From assembly GCA_964525995.1 (NCBI GenBank), contig CAZGIM010000018.1, positions 1 to 64,000 of the forward strand: 64,000 bases of DNA. Reading direction: 5' to 3'. The notes beneath the pieces are model-generated. The model made no database searches. It was not told the origin of the DNA and was given only the letters and a program-made list of their open reading frames with translations. This stretch comes from CAIVAT01 sp964525995 (GTDB taxonomy: Bacteria; Bacteroidota; Bacteroidia; Bacteroidales; FEN-979). Positions within the stretch are counted from its first letter, which is position 1. Each line of letters opens with the position of its first letter. Position numbers and translations under genes: made by a program. Of this stretch, positions 50,994 to 58,967 are shown in pieces.

Positions 50994-52154
50994 CTACTTT
51001 TGAATGATCATTTTCCGCGTGATGCGTGACTTTTCATAGTAAAGTGTATAGAAGTATATGCCACCTGTCAGTTCCGCGGTGTTGAAATAGATTTCATGGT
51101 TTCCCGCCGGTTTCTCTTCATCGACAGGCAATGCCGCTACGTTCCCAAGCAGGTTACGAACAAGTATTTTTACATGGCCCTGACGAGGCAGGAAATACCT
51201 GATGGCTGTGATATCACGGCAAGGGTCAGGAGCGTTCTGAAAAAGTTGCGCCTCAGATTGCAGGAGGGCATGTTCACCTTTAACGGAAACCACGTTATCT
51301 GCAAGCATCCAGTATGTAACTCCGTCCCGGTTAAAAAACAGATACTGACCGTCACCCGACACATGCGGAGTAGTCTCATCTGTTTCCGTATTGATGGCGT
51401 TGCTCAGGGGAGCAGCCTTTGTCCAGGTTCCGTCAGGCTTCCGATGCGTGATGAATAGATCCCTTTGGGAAAAAGGGTCCTGAGTCTCGGAGGCATCAAA
51501 AAGCATGTAACTTTCATCAGGAGCGATATATGGACGCATCGGCCGGGGTAGATAATGAATACTGTCGCTCATTTTCACCAGTTCCTGATAGAAACCATTG
51601 ACCAGTTTCGAAACATGGATTTCGATACTATCATTATCCACTACTGAAAGATAAAGGTTCCCGTTAGCGGCAACCGAGGCCTTTATGATTTGGTAATCTC
51701 TGACCGGAGAATCCAATGGTACCGGATCAGACCAGCTTGTGCTCAGACGGTCGGTGAACCATACATGCAAACCAAGGAAAGGCATTCCCGGGACCGGCCG
51801 TTGGGATATAAAAAACAGCCTGGAGTCATCGGGCGAAAGAAAGGGACTCTGGTCATATCCCACGGAGAAAGATGCCGTATCAAAGTCGGTCCAGTCTCCG
51901 CTATATCCATTCGCAGTCATAAGAAGGAATATGGCTGTAGGAGGAAAATATGTGTAAAAGCATTCCAATCCGTCTGATGTAAAAACAATGGAAGGGGTGA
52001 TAGCAGGAATGATCCCGGAGGCAAAGATCTCGGGAACTTCGCCCGGGGGATTCTGTCCCAGGTAAGAGCCGGGAGGGATCTGCCCCTGACTTTTCGGATT
52101 GCCTATCAAACAATAGAAAAGACAAAACCCAATAACGCTATAGATCTTTTTCAT
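50994..52154 (-). CDS. Secreted WD40-like (PD40) propeller protein with T9SS sorting domain
   Basis: A signal peptide (about 1-25) precedes a propeller with PD40/TolB-like repeats (about 40-290: SPFLSPDDSRLFFISQ, RPYIAPDESYMLFDASE, PHVSGDGQYLFFNRDG). A T9SS type A domain follows (about 305-386, QNAPDPCRDITAIRYFLPRQ ... RKMIIQK). Function unknown; likely a surface-bound interaction module. It is the upstream partner of the 7TM-AraC gene (36-bp gap) and divergent from the AraC-GyrI gene. Confidence 0.85.
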   Translation of the reverse strand: MKKIYSVIGFCLFYCLIGNPKSQGQIPPGSYLGQNPPGEVPEIFASGIIPAITPSIVFTSDGLECFYTYFPPTAIFLLMTANGYSGDWTDFDTASFSVGYDQSPFLSPDDSRLFFISQRPVPGMPFLGLHVWFTDRLSTSWSDPVPLDSPVRDYQIIKASVAANGNLYLSVVDNDSIEIHVSKLVNGFYQELVKMSDSIHYLPRPMRPYIAPDESYMLFDASETQDPFSQRDLFITHRKPDGTWTKAAPLSNAINTETDETTPHVSGDGQYLFFNRDGVTYWMLADNVVSVKGEHALLQSEAQLFQNAPDPCRDITAIRYFLPRQGHVKILVRNLLGNVAALPVDEEKPAGNHEIYFNTAELTGGIYFYTLYYEKSRITRKMIIQK

Positions 52155-52338
52155 ACCAGAAATGTGTTATTTAAAATGCAAGGATACCGCATCAAGGAGC
52201 CGCTAAAATAAAGCCGGATTTTCCCAAAATGAAAAAAAATCTGCATCCTGATTAAAAGATCAGATAAAACGGTCAAAACAGATGATGATCTGCAAAAAGG
52301 ATCTGATGCGGCAATTCTGTAATTCAGACCTGTTTCCA

Positions 52339-52346
52339 TATTTTTG
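52339..52346 (+). promoter_or_regulatory. Bacteroidota -7 box for AraC-GyrI gene
   Basis: TATTTTTG matches TAnnTTTG and lies 17 bases before the ATG at 52364. The -33 element is weak. Confidence 0.5.
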
Positions 52347-52363
52347 CAGAAGAATTTTATCCG

Positions 52364-53413
52364 ATGGACAATTCCTATCTTCAGAACGAATACCAGGCCC
52401 GGATCAACCGGGTAATGGATTACATTGAGGCAAACCTGGGCGAGACCCATACGCTCGAAGAACTGGCCAATGTGGCGTTATTTTCGAAATATCATTTCCA
52501 CCGTATCTTTCAGGCCATGACCGGCGAAACACCTTTCCAGTTCCTTACCCGGATCCGGGTGGCAAAAGGAGCTGCCCTGTTAGCCTACAATAACAACCTT
52601 ACCATCTCTGAAATAGCATATCAGTGCGGTTTTTCGACTCCGGCATTGTTTTCAAGGACTTTTCGCCAGTATTTCGGAGTTTCACCGAGTGTCTGGAGAA
52701 GTAAAAACGAGAATCTGCCAGACTTTTCAGATCACAAAGAAACGGGACCCTGTAAATCCGGCTCAATAGCTTCTCATGTTCCCGAACCGGGAAAGTATTC
52801 CCGGAGCAACCATGGAATATCAGAAAGCAACCAGCGACAAATCCAGGGCAACCAAAGAACATCCCACGATGACCTCTCCATGTACTTTTGCCGGGAAACA
52901 AAAACCTTAAAATGGAGGGCAACTATGAAACTGAACAAAAGCATGGAGGTTAAAGAACTTCCGAAAATGACGGTGGCTTACATACGGCATACCGGGCCAT
53001 ACCAGGGCAACAGCCAGTTATTTGGCAAACTGATCGGTGAACTCTGCACCTGGGCAGGACCCCGTGGTTTGCTGCAACAGAACGACATAGGGATCATCAT
53101 TTTATATCACGACGATCCAAAGATGACGGAACAGGACAAACTGCGGATCAGTGTAGCAATCAAGGTTCCTGAAAATACGAAAGTTGATGGGAAGGTCGGG
53201 AAAATGGAGGTACCGGGAGGGACTTACGCCATTGGCCGTTTTGAAGTCGAAAATAACGAATTCATGGAAGCCTGGGGGTGGGTGTATGGAACATGGCTCC
53301 CGCAGAGTGGTTACCAGCCCGATGATGGACCTTGCTATGAAGTTTATCCCGAAGAGCCCAGGCAGGGTGAAAAAATCAAGGTTGACATTTGTGTCCAGGT
53401 GAAACCCCTTTGA
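52364..53413 (+). CDS. AraC-family regulator with GyrI-like effector domain
   Basis: The N-terminal AraC/XylS double helix-turn-helix (about 12-110: HTLEELANVALFSKYHFHRI, ISEIAYQCGFSTPALFSRTF, GVSPSVWR) is joined by a low-complexity linker (about 115-185) to a GyrI-like small-molecule-binding domain (about 190-349: ELPKMTVAYIRHTGPYQGN, GGTYAIGRFE, DDGPCYEVYPEEPRQGEKIK). This order is that of Rob- or BmrR-like multidrug-responsive activators. The target is unknown. It is followed by a terminator. Confidence 0.92.
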   Translation: MDNSYLQNEYQARINRVMDYIEANLGETHTLEELANVALFSKYHFHRIFQAMTGETPFQFLTRIRVAKGAALLAYNNNLTISEIAYQCGFSTPALFSRTFRQYFGVSPSVWRSKNENLPDFSDHKETGPCKSGSIASHVPEPGKYSRSNHGISESNQRQIQGNQRTSHDDLSMYFCRETKTLKWRATMKLNKSMEVKELPKMTVAYIRHTGPYQGNSQLFGKLIGELCTWAGPRGLLQQNDIGIIILYHDDPKMTEQDKLRISVAIKVPENTKVDGKVGKMEVPGGTYAIGRFEVENNEFMEAWGWVYGTWLPQSGYQPDDGPCYEVYPEEPRQGEKIKVDICVQVKPL

Positions 53414-53445
53414 TCCTGATCACGAAAGGATGGGCATAACAATGT

Positions 53446-53482
53446 GAAACCCCTTTCCCGATATGGGAAGGGGGTTTCTTTA
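53446..53482 (+). terminator. Rho-independent terminator after AraC-GyrI gene
   Basis: GAAACCCCTTTCCC (53446-53459) pairs with GGGAAGGGGGTTTC (53464-53477) with one G-U pair. A short T-run (TTTAT) follows. The strength of the stem makes it likely. Confidence 0.75.
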
Positions 53483-53531
53483 TATCAGATCCCGGTTTGG
53501 GGATGGACCCCGTTGTCTGACCCAGGTTCCA

Positions 53532-53984
53532 TTATGGTCCGATCACCAGTCCGTTACTGTTGGTGTTGAAATTTCCCTGGGCATTACCTGCCGCTGAACG
53601 GGTAATGATATCGTAAACATTGGCGTTGATGGCGGCCGTAATGGTGGTAAAGTTGGCCCCGGAAGCCGCCACGGTGAACACCCTCGGGATCATCGTCGTG
53701 CCTGGGAAACCCGAAAGCTGGATGGTCCCGTCAGGAAATTGAATTCCGTTTCGGGCGTAAACCAAGCCGTTAACATCAAGTTTTGTCGTCGGACTGGAAG
53801 TGCCGATACCAATACGCCCGTCATCGCGGACCAGAAGCGAAGTGTCGCTGTTACTGTTCTTGGTGAGAAATGTAACCGTAGCGCTTGTTGAACCTGCACC
53901 TTTAATTTCCACCTGTGCGAACAAATCAGGAAACAAGACCGTTAAGGCTATAACGATCATCGGGATTCTAAAAAATGTTTTCAT
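53532..53984 (-). CDS. Secreted fibre-like protein, probably truncated
   Basis: A signal peptide (about 1-23, ending LFAQ) is followed by a tail-fibre-like segment (LLVRDDGRIGIGTSSPTTKL, DVNGLVYARNGIQFPDGT) as found in Bacteroidota head-fibre and chaperone-needing beta-helix proteins. The final part, RVFTVAASGANFTTITAAIN, is the start of a right-handed beta-helix (pectate-lyase-like) domain that normally continues for 200 residues or more, but here a stop follows 30 residues later. It may be a decayed longer gene. Nothing homologous follows downstream. Confidence 0.6.
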   Translation of the reverse strand: MKTFFRIPMIVIALTVLFPDLFAQVEIKGAGSTSATVTFLTKNSNSDTSLLVRDDGRIGIGTSSPTTKLDVNGLVYARNGIQFPDGTIQLSGFPGTTMIPRVFTVAASGANFTTITAAINANVYDIITRSAAGNAQGNFNTNSNGLVIGP

Positions 53985-54221
53985 AATGAATAATTTTTAG
54001 AAATCATTTTCTTTAGACAATCCAATAATGACTGTTTAACCCGTGAAGGCCGTCAATGAGAGGAATGAAACAATTGACAGCACAAATGAGAGGGAGTAGC
54101 CTGGGGGGCCTCCGTGGTTTAATTCTCAATAATACGAAAAAAAACCGTGAAATGCAAATCGTTTGTATTTGTTTGGGTGGAACTAACCTGGTAATTTTCC
54201 GGGTTGCATTTAGGAACCGGA

Positions 54222-54545
54222 TCAAAGTCCAATGTTTAAATGCATGTGCGACAACTGGTATAATCCTACTGCGGTCACAATCACTATACTGCCACTGATC
54301 AAACCACCTCCAATGCCCGGGACAAGCCATGACAGGTTTGTACGTGCCCGGTCTTTCACGTATAGTTCAACATTTACAATGGATGTGTAAGGGATGCTGA
54401 CACTTTTCCAGCAAGAAAAGTCCGTCAGGGTTCCTGGCTTCAAATAAAGATGAACCTCATCGAGTAATGCCGATTCGTTATGGCCCGCATTTTTCCGGTA
54501 GCGGTTGCCTTTTTTTGGATTGGGCGAAGTAGTCAGGTAATCCAT
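54222..54545 (-). CDS. Hypothetical small membrane protein
   Basis: The 107-residue ORF has a charged N-terminus, a YLKPGTLTDFSCWKSVSIPY segment and one C-terminal hydrophobic stretch (LVPGIGGGLISGSIVIVTAV). No family was recognised and no promoter consensus was seen, so it may or may not be expressed. It is divergent from the ABC gene at 54667. Confidence 0.4.
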   Translation of the reverse strand: MDYLTTSPNPKKGNRYRKNAGHNESALLDEVHLYLKPGTLTDFSCWKSVSIPYTSIVNVELYVKDRARTNLSWLVPGIGGGLISGSIVIVTAVGLYQLSHMHLNIGL

Positions 54546-54666
54546 TGGGAATTTTTGCCTGACTTGGCGGGAGCAGTTTAAATTTTCGCATTTTCTGCAA
54601 ATTCAGACAAGATTATTTCTAAGTTTCCATTAACTTTCGCTTCGCTTCTGGAATTGGAATTTTTTC

Positions 54667-55548
54667 ATGAATCTCCTCGAAATCAATCATCTTTGTAAAT
54701 TCTACGGACGATCGCGGGGCATTGACGATCTGAATCTGTCGGTTGCAGCGGGCGACATTTTTGGTTTCATCGGTCCCAATGGCGCCGGGAAATCGACTAC
54801 TATCCGCATTCTCCTTAATCTCATTTTCCCGACATCCGGGAGCGCCCGGGTCTTCGGGCTGGATGCGGTGAGGGATTCGAAAAAGATCAGGACCAGGATC
54901 GGTTATGTCCCTTCCGATGCCAGCATATATGACCGAATGAAAGTAATGGATTTCTTGAAGTACGTCACTTCCTTTTACAGAGTTGACAACATTCAGGAGC
55001 GGATTGATCGCCTGCTTGAGGTTTTTGACCTCGATCCCGGCCGGAAAATCGCAGAATTATCAATGGGAAATAAAAAGAAAGTGTCGATCATTCAGGCCAT
55101 GATCCACAGACCCGAGCTACTGATCTTCGATGAGCCTACTTCCGGACTTGATCCATTGATCCAGTCAAGATTCTTTGACCTCCTTCACGAAGAGAACCTG
55201 CAGGGGACCACCATTTTTTTCTCATCGCATACTCTGAGCGAAGTACAATCATTCTGCAAGACCGTTGCCATTATTAAAGAGGGTAAGATTGTCGCTGTCG
55301 AGGAGATCGCTACGCTGCGGAAGAAACAATTGAAAAAGATTCAGATCCATTTTCCTGAATCAAGGAATATCCGGGATCTCGGGATCGAAGGGATCGGGCA
55401 GGCAGAATCAGACCGGGGAAGAAAACTGGTATTCATGTTCTCGGGCAATATCAATGATCTCATTGGAAAACTTGCATCGCAGCAAATTGAAAACCTCTCC
55501 ATCGAGGAGCCGTCACTCGAGGAGATATTTCTTCATTATTATAAATAA
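54667..55548 (+). CDS. ABC-2 transporter ATP-binding protein
   Basis: The 293-residue protein has Walker A GFIGPNGAGKSTTIRILLNL (about 34-53), signature LSMGNKKKVSI (the usual SGGQ is replaced by SMGN), Walker B LLIFDEPTSGLD and H-loop SSHTLSEV. It belongs to the BcrA/NatA-like ABC-2 ATPases that export drugs, peptides or Na+. It is followed after 11 bases by its permease gene. Confidence 0.93.
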   Translation: MNLLEINHLCKFYGRSRGIDDLNLSVAAGDIFGFIGPNGAGKSTTIRILLNLIFPTSGSARVFGLDAVRDSKKIRTRIGYVPSDASIYDRMKVMDFLKYVTSFYRVDNIQERIDRLLEVFDLDPGRKIAELSMGNKKKVSIIQAMIHRPELLIFDEPTSGLDPLIQSRFFDLLHEENLQGTTIFFSSHTLSEVQSFCKTVAIIKEGKIVAVEEIATLRKKQLKKIQIHFPESRNIRDLGIEGIGQAESDRGRKLVFMFSGNINDLIGKLASQQIENLSIEEPSLEEIFLHYYK

Positions 55549-55559
55549 GAAAGCCAGCA

Positions 55560-56369
55560 ATGAACGGGATTCTTTTCAGGATGGAATTACGCAGGAATGC
55601 CAGGAGCCTGATCATGTGGGCACTGATCATCAGTGCTCTGATCTTCTTCACCATGTCGTTTTTCCGCACCGTGCTGCTTTACCAGCAGCAGATTGCCAGC
55701 ATGATCCAGATCGTTCCGGCTGTTGCAGTCAAAATGCGCGGATTCTCCAATATCAACGACATCTTCTCCATTATGGGATTTTACACCGCCAACAACCTCA
55801 TCTACATGATGCTGCTTGGAAGTATTTATGCCATCATGCTTTCATCAAACATTCTGCTGAAGGAAGAATACGGTAAGACTGCGGAATACCTTATGTCGCG
55901 ACCCATTACCCGGAACGATATCTTTTACACCAAGCTTTTCGTTGCATTTCTGAACGTTTTCATTTTAAACGTAATTGCGACCCTTGTCGGCTTTATATCC
56001 ATTCATATATTTAAAAAAACTGAATGTGATTTTTATCCGTTCTTTGTGATTTCACTTTACACACTGTTTCTGAACCTTCTCTTCGGTTCTCTGGGGGTAC
56101 TGATTTCAGTTTTGATGAAACGGGCCCGGCCGGTGACTTCGTTTTGCATCGCCCTGGTTATGGTACTTTATTTTCTTCATACGATCTCAAGGATGTCGGG
56201 TGTTGACGGCACTTTCGGTTATATCAGCCCTTATAAATGGGTTGATGTCAGTGTATCGCAGCCGGGCTACGGACTTGAGGGATGGAGAACTGCCGCCTTC
56301 CTGGGGACAACAGCCTTGCTGATCGCGGGAGCAGGATTCATTTACCGGAAAAAGGATATTCTTACCTGA
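55560..56369 (+). CDS. ABC-2 family permease
   Basis: The 269-residue protein has six hydrophobic segments, with MELRRNARSLIMWALIISAL at the N-terminus and LKEEYGKTAEYLMSRPITRN between helices, a hallmark of ABC-2 permeases in NatB/BcrB-like pairs. It is co-transcribed with the ATPase. The exported substrate is unknown. It is convergent with the M13 peptidase gene at 12 bases. Confidence 0.88.
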   Translation: MNGILFRMELRRNARSLIMWALIISALIFFTMSFFRTVLLYQQQIASMIQIVPAVAVKMRGFSNINDIFSIMGFYTANNLIYMMLLGSIYAIMLSSNILLKEEYGKTAEYLMSRPITRNDIFYTKLFVAFLNVFILNVIATLVGFISIHIFKKTECDFYPFFVISLYTLFLNLLFGSLGVLISVLMKRARPVTSFCIALVMVLYFLHTISRMSGVDGTFGYISPYKWVDVSVSQPGYGLEGWRTAAFLGTTALLIAGAGFIYRKKDILT

Positions 56370-56382
56370 TGATCCCACCGGA

Positions 56383-58428
56383 TCACCAGATCCTTACCCG
56401 CAGGGAGTCAGGCCTCCAGAGTTTGTCGCCCTGCTTCACGTTGAACGCGGTATAGAATTCAGGGATATCAGCCAGGGGCCCGTTGACCCTGAATTTCGCG
56501 GGTGAATGTACATCACTCCGCACCTGGTTCGCGATTGCTTCCGGGCGGTCGTTGATCATCCAGGCATAGGCATACCCTAAAAAATACCTTTGATCAGGCG
56601 TCAATCCCGCGATCAGCTCTTTGTTTTTATACTGCTGTGTCTTTTGAAAAGCCTGGTATCCCAAAACAACGCCGGCCAGGTCGGCAATGTTTTCCCCCTG
56701 GGTGGCCGATCCATTCACATGCAGACTGTCGGTAACATAATAACCGTCGAACTGTTGCACAATCATCCCTGTTTTCCGGAAGAACCGGATGCTGTCGTCG
56801 GAACTCCACCAGGTGTTGAGATTTCCGTATTGATCATATTTGCTGCCCTGGTCATCAAACCCGTGGGTCATCTCATGACCGAAAGTTGATCCTCCGATGA
56901 TGGCATAAAGAATGGCATCGTCGGCCATGACCCGCTCATAGCCCGGGACAATAATGTTGCATCCGGGAACACAGATCTCGTTATTCGACGGATTGTAGTA
57001 AGCGTTGTAGGTCTGCGGATCCATGTGCCACTCCGTGCGGTCGACCGGTTTCCCATACTTCGAAATATTATAGCCGAACCACCATTTGTTCGCTTCAATT
57101 ACGTTTTGCAGATAGGAAGAACGGTTTATCTGCAGCTTGCTCATGTCTTTCCACTGATCGGGATAACCTACTTTCATGATGATCCCGTCGAGTTTCTGCA
57201 GCGCTTTGCTCTTGGTGGCATCGCTCATCCAGTCGAGCGCCTTGATCCGTTCGGCATACGCTTCCTTGATATTCTTTCCGATCTCCTGAAGTTTTTCCTT
57301 GGTTCCCTTGGGAAGGTATTCGTCGACATACACCTGTCCGATCAGCGCTCCGAGTGAACCATCGGTTTCACTGACGACCCGTTTCCAGCGTGGCCTTGGC
57401 TCTTTCACTCCCCGGAGTGTCGTCGAGTAAAAATCAAAATTGGTCCGGTAGGTCTTATCATCCATGTACGACGCCAGACCCCGGATCAGGTGAATCTTCA
57501 GGTAATTTTTCCAGTCGGCCAACGGAACCGACTTCAACAGCCCGTTTATCCCGGTCAGGAATTCAGGCTGTCCGACGATCACCGTATCAACCTTTGCCAG
57601 ACCTGTAGTTCCAAAGAACCCGTCCCAGTTGAACCCGGGTGTCATAGCCTTTAACCGCACCAGGGTCACCTTGTTATAGTTTTTCTGGGGATCGCGGGTA
57701 TCCTCAATTTTGCGGGAATGACGCGCGATTTCTGTTTCAAGCTTCATAGTTTTTTCCGCGGCATTTTGGGCTTCCTTTTCTGCGTATCCCATAATTCCAT
57801 ACATGTTCCGGAGGTATTGACCGAATTTTTCGCGTACCTCTTTCGCCTGAGGATCGTTGTCGAAATAATAACTCCGTTCCGGCAGATTTAGTCCTCCCTG
57901 GTTAATTACGACGGCATATTTGCTGCTGATCCGGTCGTCCTGACCAACATAGATAGACAGCATTGGAGAAGATGAAATCATGTGGATAAGTGCGGTTACC
58001 TGCGCAAGACCATCGAAATTTTTAACGTCGTCGATACGCATTAAATACTCTTTCAATTCTGAGATCCCCTTACGGTTGAGAGAGACACTGTCCATTCCGG
58101 AAAAAAAGAAATCACCGATCTTTTGTTTGTTGCTCCCTTTGGGTTCATCCTTCAGGCCGGCCGAGGATTCACAAATGTTGCGGATCTGTGCGTTGATGGT
58201 GTCGCGGATCAGTTGCCAGAGCCCGTTATTCTGTTCTGTAGGCGGGACCGGATTTTCATTAAACCACTTGCCATTGGCGAAGAGGAAAAAATCATCCCCG
58301 GGGTTTACCGTCGAATCGATATGCATGGCCAGAGCATCGGGCTTTATACCGGACTGGGGGCCGTTTTTACAACCCGCCATCAAAAAAATACCCGTTATAA
58401 GGGTAAAAAAGAACAGTGTATATCTCAT
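56383..58428 (-). CDS. M13-family (neprilysin-like) zinc metallopeptidase, lipoprotein
   Basis: The N-terminus MRYTLFFFTLITGIFLMAGC is a lipoprotein signal with Cys20. The M13 domain covers about 30-681, with the zinc site HEMTH (His518, Glu519, His522) in STFGHEMTHGFDDQ, the third ligand in ENIADLAG and the C-terminal CxxW-like end replaced by VRIW. The family cleaves oligopeptides in the periplasm or at the outer membrane. The length of 681 is normal. Confidence 0.94.
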   Translation of the reverse strand: MRYTLFFFTLITGIFLMAGCKNGPQSGIKPDALAMHIDSTVNPGDDFFLFANGKWFNENPVPPTEQNNGLWQLIRDTINAQIRNICESSAGLKDEPKGSNKQKIGDFFFSGMDSVSLNRKGISELKEYLMRIDDVKNFDGLAQVTALIHMISSSPMLSIYVGQDDRISSKYAVVINQGGLNLPERSYYFDNDPQAKEVREKFGQYLRNMYGIMGYAEKEAQNAAEKTMKLETEIARHSRKIEDTRDPQKNYNKVTLVRLKAMTPGFNWDGFFGTTGLAKVDTVIVGQPEFLTGINGLLKSVPLADWKNYLKIHLIRGLASYMDDKTYRTNFDFYSTTLRGVKEPRPRWKRVVSETDGSLGALIGQVYVDEYLPKGTKEKLQEIGKNIKEAYAERIKALDWMSDATKSKALQKLDGIIMKVGYPDQWKDMSKLQINRSSYLQNVIEANKWWFGYNISKYGKPVDRTEWHMDPQTYNAYYNPSNNEICVPGCNIIVPGYERVMADDAILYAIIGGSTFGHEMTHGFDDQGSKYDQYGNLNTWWSSDDSIRFFRKTGMIVQQFDGYYVTDSLHVNGSATQGENIADLAGVVLGYQAFQKTQQYKNKELIAGLTPDQRYFLGYAYAWMINDRPEAIANQVRSDVHSPAKFRVNGPLADIPEFYTAFNVKQGDKLWRPDSLRVRIW

Positions 58429-58574
58429 AAGGTCAGTGTTTAGAATTTCTTTCTTTAAGCATTTGGTAAGACAGAAACCGGATATTTTTATGAAATCTCT
58501 CAGGAAAAAAGATCGATTACTCCAGATTAAACAGCTAAAATAAGTAAGTTAAATTTCAGGGAGAAAAAATTTCG

Positions 58575-58710
58575 TTAAACAGCGTTGTTTTGACGATATT
58601 GATGCGGAAGGTCAATTTCAAAAGTACTTCCGGCTCCTTCTTTACTTTCGACCCGTATCGTTTCTCCCAACAAATTGATATACTCCAAATACATGATCAA
58701 ACCCGGCCGG
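58575..58710 (-). pseudogene. Relic: histidine kinase ATPase-domain C-terminus
   Basis: The minus-strand frame reads EYINLLGETIRVESKEGAGS then TFEIDLPHQYRQNNAV and a stop (58577-58575). The LLGxTIxVESxEGxGSTFxxxLP pattern is the end of a histidine kinase HATPase domain. No G1/N box or His domain precedes it, and the upstream sequence changes to a LytTR fragment on the other strand. About 45 codons survive. Confidence 0.65.
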
Positions 58711-58848
58711 AGCTATTGCCGCTTTGACCTTTCAGGCAGCCCGAAAATACTTATATCGAAAAAACTGAAGGAGTACCAGGAACTTTTCGATGATCATTTT
58801 CATGCAGCAGGTAATTCTAAATCAGGTATGAGAGAAAAATGTATTTGA
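58693..58848 (+). pseudogene. Relic: LytTR DNA-binding domain fragment
   Basis: A 51-codon frame encodes SYCRFDLSGSPKILISKKLK followed by EYQELFDDH. This matches the first half of LytTR domains (YxRFxLxDGxxILVSKxLKEYEELL). The second half (HxSxLVNLxxI) and the receiver domain are absent. It abuts the kinase relic on the opposite strand. Confidence 0.55.
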
Positions 58849-58967
58849 AACACGGTAAACATCCATTGTTTTGCCCTTTTTGCCGGATGAAAACCGAAAG
58901 GCAACGATCGGATTTTTTAACATATGGATATTTCTTGTACCTTTAAAAAAAACCATTTCCAGACATT

